64,000 nucleotides of DNA from Gordonia sp. ABSL11-1 (GTDB taxonomy: Bacteria > Actinomycetota > Actinomycetes > Mycobacteriales > Mycobacteriaceae): contig NZ_JASXSI010000010.1 in the NCBI RefSeq assembly GCF_030315685.1, positions 62,001 through 126,000 on the forward strand. Direction: 5' to 3'. The notes beneath the pieces were generated by a model. That model did no database searches. It worked only from the letters and a program-made list of their open reading frames with translations, and was not told the DNA's origin. A program made the position numbers and the translations under genes. This document shows positions 54,530 through 61,924 of the stretch, one piece after another (positions within the stretch are counted from its first letter, which is position 1; the number at the start of each line of letters is the position of its first letter).

Positions 54530-54757
54530 TCAGCAGACGACCTTGATGGTGTCGAAACGCGGGTCTGCCACATCCGGCAGGTTCATGCCCGCGTGCTTGC
54601 CGGTCCGCAGGTAGTCGAGCACAGCGTCGTTCAGTACCTCTCCCGGCACCACGACGGGAATTCCCGGCGGGTAGGGCGTGACGAGTTCACCGGCGATCCG
54701 GCCTGCGGTCTCGCGCACCGGCACGAACTCGGTGTCACCGAAGAAGGCGTCGCGAGG
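54530..54757 (-). pseudogene. Orn/Lys/Arg decarboxylase, C-terminal fragment
   Basis: Only the last 75 codons of a PLP-dependent amino-acid decarboxylase remain: PRDAFFGDTEFVPVRETAG, the family's conserved ITPYPPGIPVVVPGE-type block (here ELVTPYPPGIPVVVPGE), VLDYLRTGKHAGM and a final DPRFDTIKVV. Such enzymes have 480 residues or more; the PLP domain is absent. Upstream of codon PRD the sequence is foreign: it is the reverse side of the ANTAR fragment described next. A junction therefore lies near 54758-54780. No product is expected. Confidence 0.75.
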
Positions 54758-54779
54758 AAGCCAGAGCTTCACCATCGCG

Positions 54780-55034
54780 GTCGAGGACTCGGCCACCAAC
54801 CTGGCGACCCATGCTGCGATCGCCCTGTCCGGGGCACGTCGCAGCGAGCAGTTTCGCAGCGCCCTGGCGAGTCGCGACATCATCGGGCAGGCCAAAGGCA
54901 TCCTGATGGAACGATTCGACGTCGACGCCATCGCCGCGTTCGACCTGCTGCGGCGACTGTCGCAAGAAACCAATACCCCGATCGCCGAGCTGGCCGAGCA
55001 GCTCGTGTCCACCGACCATCCGTCATCCTCCTGA
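54780..55034 (+). pseudogene. ANTAR-domain protein, C-terminal fragment
   Basis: Codons VEDSATNLATHAAIALSGARRSEQFRSAL then the ANTAR RNA-binding helices SRDIIGQAKGILMERFDVDAIAAFDLLRRLSQETNTPIAELAEQLV. This is the end of a GAF-ANTAR antiterminator; the GAF domain and the start codon are lost. An open frame to a start at 54678 exists, but its first 34 codons are the antisense of the decarboxylase fragment. An accidental chimeric protein made from there cannot be excluded. The following 234 bases to the sigF stop show no convincing gene. Confidence 0.7.
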
Positions 55035-55268
55035 CTCGTCGCCACCACGTTTATCCGGCCGGCCAACGGGTAGACAGTGCAGGTACGGCACCCTCGCCAG
55101 CGGCCATCGCCGGCGCCGGCCGACGATCGAACTCGTCGTGCGTCACCGAACGCCAACTGGCGGTCTCGATCAAGCGAACCGATGACGCGCGACCCGTGTA
55201 TCGCCCGAGGAAGCCCTTCTGCCCGAGAATGATTCGGCGCGCAGTGTGCCTGTCCTCGTGGGACGTCA

Positions 55269-56072
55269 TCACACCCGCTCGTCGGACTCGGTGCTCAGCT
55301 CCTCACGCAGGGCGGTCAACGTCCGCGACAGCAGACGGGAGACGTGCATCTGCGAGATGCCTACCTCAGCGGCGATCTCGCTCTGCGACATGGCGTGAAA
55401 GAATCGCAGCGACAGTATTCGCCGTTCACGATCCGGAAGGCGCTCCAAAGCCGGTCGCAGCGTGACGAATTCATCGACACGTGACAGATGTTCGTCATCG
55501 TCGCCGAGGGTCTCCCGTATCGAGCGGCCTTCGTCGTCGTCAGGCTCGGCGTCGATCGACTTGGCGTTGTACGCCGACCGCGCCATGAGGCCGTCGATCA
55601 CCTCACTCACCGGCAGATCCAGGTACTCGGCGAGTTCACTCGGCCGCGGCGAGCGACCGAGACGCTGCACCAACTCGTCACTGGCCTTCCCGATGCTCAG
55701 GGACGTCTCCTTGGCGCGACGAGGCACTCGCATCGACCACATGGTGTCGCGGAAGTGCCGACGCACCTCACCCATCACCGTCGGAACAGCGAACGACAAA
55801 AAGCCTGCTCCGCGCTCCGGATCGAACCGATCCACCGCGTTGACCACCCCGATGCGCGCGACCTGCAACAGGTCGTCGAAGGCCTCACCACGATCGCTGA
55901 ATCGCCGCGCCACATGCTCGGCAAGCGGCAGGCACCGCTCGACCGCTGCGTCCCTGATCTCAGCCTTGACTGCCGGATCCGCCTCGTCGCGCATGGCCTG
56001 CACGGTGCCCACGACGTCTGCGTAGTCATCATCTCGGGAGCCATGTGGCTTCTGCGGCGACGAAGACGACAA
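55269..56072 (-). CDS. sigF: RNA polymerase sigma factor SigF
   Basis: Group 3 sigma factor of the SigF/SigB stress type, 267 residues. Region 2: AAVERCLPLAEHVARRFSDRGEAFDDLLQVARIGVVNAVDRFDPERGAGFLSFAVPTVMGEVRRHFRD; region 3: LGRSPRPSELAEYLDLPVSEVIDGL; region 4 helix-turn-helix: RILSLRFFHAMSQSEIAAEVGISQMHVSRLLSRTLTALREEL. The TTG at 56072 is the likely start, with GGGAGG six bases upstream. A perfect SigF-type promoter (56147-56171) precedes the gene, so it is probably autoregulated, and many neighbours carry the same promoter type. Confidence 0.93.
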   Translation of the reverse strand: MSSSSPQKPHGSRDDDYADVVGTVQAMRDEADPAVKAEIRDAAVERCLPLAEHVARRFSDRGEAFDDLLQVARIGVVNAVDRFDPERGAGFLSFAVPTVMGEVRRHFRDTMWSMRVPRRAKETSLSIGKASDELVQRLGRSPRPSELAEYLDLPVSEVIDGLMARSAYNAKSIDAEPDDDEGRSIRETLGDDDEHLSRVDEFVTLRPALERLPDRERRILSLRFFHAMSQSEIAAEVGISQMHVSRLLSRTLTALREELSTESDERV

Positions 56073-56146
56073 TCAGCACCTCCCGAGGAATGGGTGACAA
56101 GACGGCTTGGGTTCGACGACCTGGTTCCGTGAACGACACTACGTTC

Positions 56147-56171
56147 TACCCGCCACCGATCGACATCAAAC
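56147..56171 (-). promoter_or_regulatory. SigF-type promoter of sigF
   Basis: Minus strand GTTT (56171-56168), 16 bases, GGGTA (56151-56147), giving a leader of about 65 bases before the TTG start. Suggests positive autoregulation. Confidence 0.65.
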
Positions 56172-56310
56172 ATCTCTTGAAGACCGAGGGCCTGAGCCGT
56201 ACGGTGAAAGGCAGCGGTTCAGTCAGCAGCTGCAGGCGGACGGGACCAGCCGAGGCTGCTCTGCCCACTATTCCCGTCTGACTCGATGACTACAGAGGAC
56301 GGGCACGCGC

Positions 56311-56718
56311 ATGACTTTGAACGCTCACGTTTCTTTTCGATCGGCGGACGTTTCCGCCGTCGCCCGACAGGCCGGACGCAACCTCGTTGCAGGCAGGATG
56401 TACTGCGTACAACGGTTCACCGGTGACATCGACATGCAATCGGCCGCCGACTTCACCGCCGCTCTCGATCGAGTGCTGGCCGGCCGGCCAGAGGGTGTGG
56501 TCCTGGATCTGTCAGGTGTGGACTTCTTGAGCGCGTCGGGCCTCGCGATTCTGTCGCGCTTCTGCACGGACGCCGAGAGCCATGGCATCCCGGTGGCTGT
56601 CGTCGGCGGACGGACGGTGACACGTCCGATCGAGGCATGTGGATTGGCCGGGACGTGCCATGTTTTCGACACGGTAGGCGAGGCGGGCGCAGCCATGGCC
56701 GAGCAGGTGCACCACTGA
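56311..56718 (+). CDS. STAS-domain anti-sigma factor antagonist (RsbV-like)
   Basis: A 135-residue protein whose main part is a STAS domain: RFTGDIDMQSAADFTAALDRVLAGRPEGVVLDLSGVDFLSASGLAILSRFC, with the usual phosphorylatable serine in FLSASGL. In this switch type the unphosphorylated antagonist binds the RsbW kinase and frees SigF. The gene lies between sigF and rsbW but points the other way; I see no SigF promoter in its 140-base upstream region. The extra 28-residue N-terminus is without known motif. Confidence 0.9.
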   Translation: MTLNAHVSFRSADVSAVARQAGRNLVAGRMYCVQRFTGDIDMQSAADFTAALDRVLAGRPEGVVLDLSGVDFLSASGLAILSRFCTDAESHGIPVAVVGGRTVTRPIEACGLAGTCHVFDTVGEAGAAMAEQVHH

Positions 56719-56755
56719 CAGCTTCCTGAGCGCGACCCGGCAGGTTGCGTGTAGG

Positions 56756-57193
56756 TCAGGCGCGGTGTTTGGCCAGCTGCACGGTGACCTGTCGGTCGCC
56801 TTCGGCATCGGAGTACGAAACGGTCTGCGCGTCGGTCACGGTCTCCACGACGCGCCAACCGAATCCCGATGTGTCGAGCCCGAGTTCGCGACTGACGACT
56901 CCGTCGACCTGCACCACCGCACCCTGCGGGCCGACGTTCAGCGAGATCGACAGCCTGCTCTCCGACGCGGCGACCATGATCAACTGCGAGCAGATCTCGT
57001 CGATGCCGAGGTTGACGTCGGCGACGTCATCGACCGACCAGTCATCGATGAACAACGTCCGCTCCACCATCGAACGAACAATCGGCAACCGGTCGGAACG
57101 AGCCGGCACCGACAGTTCGACCGGCGCCTCGGCCGCGTGGGTCAACTCCCCGATCACCTGCCGTTCGGCGGTGGCTCCGCTGTTCTCACTCAC
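56756..57193 (-). CDS. rsbW: RsbW-like anti-sigma factor (serine kinase)
   Basis: GHKL-ATPase-type anti-sigma factor, 145 residues: VELSVPARSDRLPIVRSMVERTLFIDDWSVDDVADVNLGIDEICSQLIMVAAS is the N-terminal strand plus N-box, in the actinobacterial form (DEICSQLI, as in mycobacterial UsfX), and the G-box part is GFGWRVVETVTDAQTVSY. It should bind SigF and phosphorylate the STAS antagonist. The GTG at 57193 follows AAGGAGTATCT; the in-frame start at 57226 is less likely. It has its own SigF-type promoter. Confidence 0.9.
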   Translation of the reverse strand: MSENSGATAERQVIGELTHAAEAPVELSVPARSDRLPIVRSMVERTLFIDDWSVDDVADVNLGIDEICSQLIMVAASESRLSISLNVGPQGAVVQVDGVVSRELGLDTSGFGWRVVETVTDAQTVSYSDAEGDRQVTVQLAKHRA

Positions 57194-57234
57194 AGATACT
57201 CCTTGTGTGCCCGACCGTTGCGTCACGACATTCT

Positions 57235-57259
57235 TACCCGTGCGACGGCTCGTCGAAAC
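57235..57259 (-). promoter_or_regulatory. SigF-type promoter of rsbW
   Basis: Minus strand GTTT (57259-57256), 16 bases, GGGTA (57239-57235), 42 bases before the GTG start. Perfect consensus; gives a negative feedback loop on SigF. Confidence 0.65.
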
Positions 57260-57271
57260 CCTTCGGTTGGT

Positions 57272-58333
57272 CTATCCCTCGTTCAGTCGTCGGCGGTCCT
57301 CGTCGGCGGTGCGACGCCGCATCCGCTCACGGTACCCATACGTTGCCCTCAGCACGTCGTCGAAACTGTCCGCGCTCGACCCGATTCCTCCCGCGAACAT
57401 GCCCATCGATGTCGCCAGCCAGGCGAGGGCCATGTAGTTCGTGATGCCGACAGGATGACCGAGAGTGCCCGCCATGTACTCGGAGTCGATGACCGCGATC
57501 GCGGCGACAAGCGTGGCCACGAACAGACCCGCATAGAGAACCACGGCGCTCGAGACCACGGTGCAGGCGGTCACGGTGTTGTACATGTGGATACGCCACG
57601 CCGATTTGTCGTTTCCGTGCTCCCACAGCCGATTGTTGACGATCAGCCAGGTAGAGGTGAGCACCACGGACAGAACCGCGATCAGACCGAGCCGCCACGG
57701 ACTCAGCGCGTTCGCCATCGACCAGATGGTGGAGAAGAACACACCGAATGACGCGGCTGCTGCTGCCGCCGCGGTGAGGCCGGTCAGTGTGGGTATCAGG
57801 CGCCACGGCCGGTTGCCGCGCACCATCCCCGCCACGACACGCAGATGACTCAAGATACCGCGATCGAACAGGAACTCGGTGGCCCCGTCGCCCGACCGCT
57901 CCCAGGTATGTGCTCGCCGCAGGCGGTCGGCTTGTCCGCCCATCATCCGGTCGACGATGGCGGTGACGATTCGGGGCATCGCCCGACCCGGGAACAGCCC
58001 CAGTGCGGGCGAGGAGATCACTGCCGCTGATCTCTCGTGGTCGATCTCCACGGCGACGACGCGTTTGCCCAGCACCCTGGGCGATTCCGTGACGAAGATG
58101 ACCGCATCCGTGTCCTCCACCGCGTCCGTGACGGCCCCGGTGGCCAGATCGTCTCGGGGAGGCATCTGCAAGGTGGTTTCCGGGGCGAGCGTGACACCGC
58201 GGTAGTCAAGGGTGCGGTCGGTGAGAACCTTCTCGATCGTGTCCTCGGCCTGATCCGCTGCCGATGCCGGAAGACCGGGCTCCACCACCAGACGGACGCC
58301 GTCGAAGCGCGGAAGTCGTTGTGCTCTGGTCAC
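57272..58333 (-). CDS. Integral membrane protein of unknown function
   Basis: About 353 residues. The N-terminal half is a soluble domain (FDGVRLVVEPGLPASAADQAEDTIEKVL, DAVIFVTESPRVLGKRVVAVEID), the C-terminal half has four or five transmembrane helices (LIPTLTGLTAAAAAAASFGVFF, LGLIAVLSVVLTSTWLIV, VVSSAVVLYAGLFVATLVAAIAVI, YMALAWLATSMGMFAGGIG) and a basic end. The start is uncertain: GTG 58333 fits a weak SigF-like site (GATT-N16-GGGTA, 58343-58367) with an almost leaderless transcript; GTG 58372 lies inside a 26-bp tandem repeat. Similar proteins occur in Rhodococcus and Gordonia; I do not know a function. Confidence 0.75.
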   Translation of the reverse strand: MTRAQRLPRFDGVRLVVEPGLPASAADQAEDTIEKVLTDRTLDYRGVTLAPETTLQMPPRDDLATGAVTDAVEDTDAVIFVTESPRVLGKRVVAVEIDHERSAAVISSPALGLFPGRAMPRIVTAIVDRMMGGQADRLRRAHTWERSGDGATEFLFDRGILSHLRVVAGMVRGNRPWRLIPTLTGLTAAAAAAASFGVFFSTIWSMANALSPWRLGLIAVLSVVLTSTWLIVNNRLWEHGNDKSAWRIHMYNTVTACTVVSSAVVLYAGLFVATLVAAIAVIDSEYMAGTLGHPVGITNYMALAWLATSMGMFAGGIGSSADSFDDVLRATYGYRERMRRRTADEDRRRLNEG

Positions 58334-58359
58334 GATGGGGCGGTACCCACTGCGGCGGT

Positions 58360-58411
58360 GGATCAATCGCACGTTGCTTGCTCAGAGATCAATCGCACGT
58401 TGCTTGCTCAG
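58360..58411. repeat. Perfect 26-bp tandem duplication
   Basis: Two adjacent identical 26-base copies (58360-58385 and 58386-58411; each begins GATCAATCGCACGTTGC). They lie in the divergent promoter region between the membrane protein and the metallothionein operon, just before the SigF-type promoter of the latter. Confidence 0.9.
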
Positions 58412-58433
58412 AGAAGGCCAGCGCGATCCCCTG

Positions 58434-58457
58434 GGTTTGGATCGAACACGTGCGGGT
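58434..58457 (+). promoter_or_regulatory. SigF-type promoter of the metallothionein-CDGSH operon
   Basis: GTTT, 15 bases, GGGTA, 42 bases before the ATG at 58500. Perfect consensus. Confidence 0.65.
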
Positions 58458-58499
58458 AACCGACCGCTCTGATCCCCGTCGGTGGAGAACGGAGCGACC

Positions 58500-58817
58500 A
58501 TGGCCATCTGCGACGTCTGCGGGAATGACGACGACCACAGCATGACAATCACGATCAACCGAGACGACAGGGACGTCCACGGCACCTTCGACAGCTTCGA
58601 GTGCGCGATCACCGCACTGGCGCCGCTGTGCGCGCACTGCGGATGTCGAGTGATGGGTCACGGTGTTGCGATCGGATCAGCACTCTATTGCTGTGCGCAT
58701 TGTGGACAACAGGTCGACGACGTCGTCGTCGCGCACGGGGCAGCCGTGCGTGAGCGGCGCGCGACCTCCGTCTCGGGCACGCTCGTCGAGGACGGCCAAG
58801 GAAGGACTCCCGGATGA
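58500..58817 (+). CDS. Prokaryotic metallothionein-like protein
   Basis: A 105-residue cysteine-rich protein that should bind zinc or another soft metal. Metal ligands are visible in CDVCGND, FDSFECAI, CAHCGCRVMGHG and YCCAHCG, with a histidine in the third cluster; the pattern matches actinobacterial metallothionein-like proteins (CxxCGN...FDSFECAI..LAP.CxHCGC...CCAHC). The C-terminal 30 residues lack cysteine. ATG 58500 follows GGAGAACGGAGC. First gene of a four-gene SigF-type operon; the next start overlaps its stop (ATGA). A role in metal buffering under stress is inferred. Confidence 0.82.
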   Translation: MAICDVCGNDDDHSMTITINRDDRDVHGTFDSFECAITALAPLCAHCGCRVMGHGVAIGSALYCCAHCGQQVDDVVVAHGAAVRERRATSVSGTLVEDGQGRTPG

Positions 58818-59209
58818 CTCAGAACAAGAACGGCCGCGCCACCGACGCGTCGACGCACAAGGACACCGGCGAGATGCGCGATGGCGAGACTGCGCGCCGC
58901 CCTGCACCGTATGCCAAGGCGCTCAAGGCGATCGGATTCGCCGGCTATCTCGTTGTGATCGTTGCTGTCGTCCTCGTCGTGCTGGCGATCGGCTCGGCGG
59001 CGGGTGACCACTCGTCCGCCCCGTGGTGGGGTTTGAGCGCCGCGATCGTCGCCGTGGTCGCGATCGCGCTCCTCGGTACGAGCCGCTATGTCTCCGCACG
59101 CCAGCCGGGAGATACACGGATTCAACAGGATCCACTGCAGCCCGAGGTGACCGTCGAGGAGGAGCAGCACTACGAGGAGCTGTACCGCGACGACGAGCCG
59201 GGTCGGTGA
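58814..59209 (+). CDS. Small two-helix membrane protein
   Basis: A 131-residue protein with a charged N-terminus (about 35 residues), two transmembrane helices (GYLVVIVAVVLVVLAIGSAAG and GLSAAIVAVVAIALLGTSRYV) and an acidic tail (TVEEEQHYEELYRDDEPGR). No family is recognised. It overlaps the metallothionein gene by four bases and the methyltransferase gene begins one base past its stop, so it belongs to the same operon. It may anchor or serve a partner encoded there; that is a guess. Confidence 0.7.
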   Translation: MTQNKNGRATDASTHKDTGEMRDGETARRPAPYAKALKAIGFAGYLVVIVAVVLVVLAIGSAAGDHSSAPWWGLSAAIVAVVAIALLGTSRYVSARQPGDTRIQQDPLQPEVTVEEEQHYEELYRDDEPGR

Positions 59210-59210
59210 C

Positions 59211-59960
59211 GTGACCTCGGTCGCCGATCGGGACGACCCGACGACAGCACCTCTGTTCACCTCCACAACGCCGACGATCTCCGACCTTCTCGACCACGGC
59301 AAGGTCTATCGGCCACAACATGATTCGGACCTGTTGGTCGAGGCGGTCCAGAACAGCGATCACGCCGTCGGCGCCGCGGCGGCGGACTTGTGCACCGGTA
59401 GCGGTGTGATAGCTCGTGCGATCGCCCACCTCGGTGCTCGATCGGTGGTCGCCGTCGACGCGTCGGACGATGCTGTCCGTGTGGCACGGGCACTCTGTAC
59501 CGACTCGGCGGACCGGGTCGCAGTACGTCACGGCGATGTGGCGACGTTTCGTGGCACGTTCGACCTCGTGACCTGCAACCCGCCGTACGTTCCGTCGCCG
59601 CCGGACGGACGAATCCAGGAACCCGGGTTACCGCGTGCTGCGTGGGAGGCCGGTATAAACGGGCGTGCGGTGCTCGATGTGGTGTGCTCGGCGGCCGCCG
59701 ACCTGCTCAAGCCCGGTGGCAATATGTATGTGGTGCAGTCCGAATTCGCCGGCATCGAGGCTTCCGTAACAGCTCTGCGCTCATCAGGACTCGTTGCCGA
59801 CGTCGTTGTGGAGCGGCACATACCCTTCGGGCCCGTGCTGTCGGCGCATGCCGCGTGGCTGGAAGCCAACGGTCGGTTGGAGAAGGGGCGGCGCGTCGAA
59901 CTGCTGGCCGTCATCCGTGCGCACAAACGACCGGTGCCGACGCGACCACAGTCCCGATGA
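59211..59960 (+). CDS. HemK2/MTQ2-type methyltransferase
   Basis: SAM-dependent methyltransferase of 249 residues. SAM motif I is AAADLCTGSGVIARAIAHLGARSVVAVDASDDAVRVAR and the catalytic NPPY motif stands in FDLVTCNPPYVPSPP, as in glutamine-N5 methyltransferases PrmC/HemK and MTQ2; the C-terminal part has LKPGGNMYVVQSEFAGIEASV. Methylation of a glutamine in a protein, or of a small molecule, is possible; the true PrmC should be encoded elsewhere. GTG 59211 starts one base past the preceding stop, and the CDGSH gene overlaps its end. Confidence 0.88.
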   Translation: MTSVADRDDPTTAPLFTSTTPTISDLLDHGKVYRPQHDSDLLVEAVQNSDHAVGAAAADLCTGSGVIARAIAHLGARSVVAVDASDDAVRVARALCTDSADRVAVRHGDVATFRGTFDLVTCNPPYVPSPPDGRIQEPGLPRAAWEAGINGRAVLDVVCSAAADLLKPGGNMYVVQSEFAGIEASVTALRSSGLVADVVVERHIPFGPVLSAHAAWLEANGRLEKGRRVELLAVIRAHKRPVPTRPQSR

Positions 59961-60160
59961 GCGAGCGACAGCCGGAACGCCTTCCGGTTCGGGTGATCCG
60001 CGGGGGGCCGGTGCTCATCCCGGGGCCCGTGGACATCGAACTGCCCGACGGCACGCGCGTGCAGTCGGATCGCTTCATGGTGGCGGTGTGCGCGTGCGGC
60101 CGAAGTCGTCGATACCCCTTGTGCGACACCAGTCATCGACGTCGACGTCGTGACGGATGA
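59957..60160 (+). CDS. CDGSH iron-sulphur domain protein
   Basis: A 67-residue redox protein with one [2Fe-2S] cluster site: CACGRSRRYPLCDTSH gives the C-x-C-x2-S-x3-P-x-C-D-x2-H motif of CDGSH/mitoNEET proteins; the fourth ligand is the histidine. The rest is a short beta structure (VRVIRGGPVLIPGPVDIELPDGT) and a basic tail. ATG 59957 overlaps the methyltransferase stop (ATGA). It could be the electron donor of the diiron enzyme encoded at 60350-61348. The following 190 bases to that gene's 3' end hold no gene; a TGACGT-TTG-ACGTCA palindrome lies there near 60270. Confidence 0.88.
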   Translation: MSERQPERLPVRVIRGGPVLIPGPVDIELPDGTRVQSDRFMVAVCACGRSRRYPLCDTSHRRRRRDG

Positions 60161-60349
60161 CGTCGGTTGCACCCTCGGCCTTCGCCCGTCTGCCGCTCAG
60201 ACCGGCGCGCCGCACATGCCGCTGCGTTGCGAGATCAGATGACGGAGAACGTATCGCCACCCGTGACGTTTGACGTCATCTGTCAAGCGCCCGACGCCGC
60301 ACGATAGCACTGTACCGGCGCGGACAACCCCAGCTGCGACTCGCCCTTG

Positions 60350-61348
60350 TCATCTCAGGACAGGCGTTCCCGCGTCCCAGACAGCTTGCAGGTTCGCGTC
60401 GAACGCATCCTCCACGAGGAGGAATGCACGAATACCGAACACGACATCGGATTCGAGCTCGGGCTCCCCTTGGATCAGTGACCCCACGACATCGGTGCGC
60501 AAGATCTGCTCGTGTACCGCATCGGCTTCGACGTGCTCACGATAGAAGTGCCGGCATGCCTCCGGCGCGTCCAACTTTTCGAGGCCCGTCAGCAGCCGCT
60601 GTGAGCCGGGCGGCGACGTGATCTCCGTGGCGGCCAGATGGCCCACCGCGGCCGCCCGCGACGCACGATGAAGACCGAAACCGCTCATGAGATTGACCGG
60701 GGCCAGCGCCCAGCCCGGCACGGCGTCGAGGTAGCCGAGATAGGCCGAGTCGAGGTCGGCGGCCTCCAACAGGTCCGCGAACAACTCCTGGTGGACCGCA
60801 TCGCCGCGGCCGCCACCGAATTCGTCGAACTCGACAGCGACGAACGCAGCCTTGGTGGCGCCCCGCAGGCGCGGAATGGCCCAGGCGTGCGGGTCCGCCT
60901 CCTTCAGGTGGTACAGCGACCTCAGCGCGAACAGCTCTCGATACTGCTCCCAGGTCCCGCTGTCCCGCAACCGGAAAGACACGCCATCACCGGTCGTCGG
61001 CTCGATGCTCAACTCGGCCATCTCCGACTCCGCCGACGACCCCGCCAGATCGCCGACGTCGGTTCGCACGGACTCGAAGAACCTGTGCTCGAGTTCCCGG
61101 CGGTAACGCAGGATGTCCGGGTCCCACTCGCGATCGTCGTCGACATCGACGAAACCCATGTAGTGGAGTTCATACGCCACGTACAGGGCGAGCTGCAGAT
61201 CGTCGCCATACGGGCGGGCGCCCTCCAGATCGGCGGGCAGTCCCACCGGAGTGCCGTGCCGGAGCGAATCGATCAGACGCCCGGACAGCGGCCCTCTCGG
61301 CGACGGGAGCGTCGGATGCGCGACCGCTCTGCTGGTCGTGATGGACAT
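60350..61348 (-). CDS. Iron-containing redox enzyme (haem-oxygenase-like diiron family)
   Basis: A 332-residue helical protein of the haem-oxygenase-like diiron (Haem_oxygenas_2, FlcD/SznF-related) type. Likely iron ligands are the glutamates and histidines in ALYVAYELHYMGF, AAFVAVEFDEFGGGRGDAVHQELFADLL and YREHVEADAVHEQIL. The last block, with E-H-x-E-x-D-x-x-H, matches the family's third helix. Relatives oxidise amines, fatty acids or amino acids with O2. It is convergent with the metallothionein-CDGSH operon and 90 bases behind the acidic-protein gene, probably in the same transcript. The substrate is unknown. Confidence 0.85.
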   Translation of the reverse strand: MSITTSRAVAHPTLPSPRGPLSGRLIDSLRHGTPVGLPADLEGARPYGDDLQLALYVAYELHYMGFVDVDDDREWDPDILRYRRELEHRFFESVRTDVGDLAGSSAESEMAELSIEPTTGDGVSFRLRDSGTWEQYRELFALRSLYHLKEADPHAWAIPRLRGATKAAFVAVEFDEFGGGRGDAVHQELFADLLEAADLDSAYLGYLDAVPGWALAPVNLMSGFGLHRASRAAAVGHLAATEITSPPGSQRLLTGLEKLDAPEACRHFYREHVEADAVHEQILRTDVVGSLIQGEPELESDVVFGIRAFLLVEDAFDANLQAVWDAGTPVLR

Positions 61349-61438
61349 GTGTACCTCTGTTCCGGTCCGCTGCGGATGGCCACGCCTGCCGTGTGCGACA
61401 CGAATGAGTCGAACGTGGGCTGACGAGACGACGGACGA

Positions 61439-61642
61439 TCAATCCGGCGGTTCGGCGTCGCCGCCCGTCTGATCGTCCGGCTCCTGGTCGGCTGCCGGAT
61501 CGACGACCGGTTCCTTTCCCGGATCGGGCGTGCTGACGTGCTTGTCCTCCAGTTCGTCGACCTTCTCGCGCGCGTCGTCGGGATGCTGCGTGCCGTCGGC
61601 CGGGTCCAGCGGTTCCTGCGTGGTGTCGGGTTCGGACGTCAT
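61439..61642 (-). CDS. Small acidic disordered protein
   Basis: A 67-residue, very acidic, Pro/Asp/Glu-rich protein without hydrophobic core (TSEPDTTQEPLDPADGTQ, VDELEDKHVSTPDPGKEPV, DDQTGGDAEPPD). ATG 61642 is chosen; an in-frame ATG at 61684 lies further up. A GTTT-N16-GGGAA site (61716-61740) suggests SigF control. It is 90 bases ahead of the diiron enzyme gene on the same strand. Similar small acidic proteins are common in stress regulons of actinobacteria; no function is known. Confidence 0.6.
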   Translation of the reverse strand: MTSEPDTTQEPLDPADGTQHPDDAREKVDELEDKHVSTPDPGKEPVVDPAADQEPDDQTGGDAEPPD

Positions 61643-61715
61643 GGGAGCACCTTCCGTCGGATGATGCGGCACGCACATGTGCATGCCGCATCGGCTGAGC
61701 GTGCCCTGACCGTTT

Positions 61716-61740
61716 TCCCCGGCCCCCGTCGACCCAAACC
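61716..61740 (-). promoter_or_regulatory. SigF-like promoter (acidic protein and diiron enzyme)
   Basis: Minus strand GTTT (61740-61737), 16 bases, GGGAA (61720-61716), 74 bases before the acidic-protein ATG. Confidence 0.45.
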
Positions 61741-61924
61741 TCGGTCGTCAGGCGCCGGTGTCGAGATGGGGGTCGGCCACCGGTTTCGACTCGGCCGATC
61801 CGCGCTGGCGAAAGACGATGGACAGCAGGACGATGGCGGCAACCCGTCGCCACCGCCAACCAGGACTTCGACGACCATCAAGAGCTCCACGGCGACACCA
61901 CACGTTGTCGGCGAACCAGTTTTC

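Noticed and set aside
55051..55272. A 73-residue open frame overlapping the end of sigF (GTG at 55272).
   Set aside because: Its composition (Arg/Ser-rich, no pattern of hydrophobic residues) is not protein-like, it has no family resemblance and no ribosome site; the overlap with the sigF stop is the only support.
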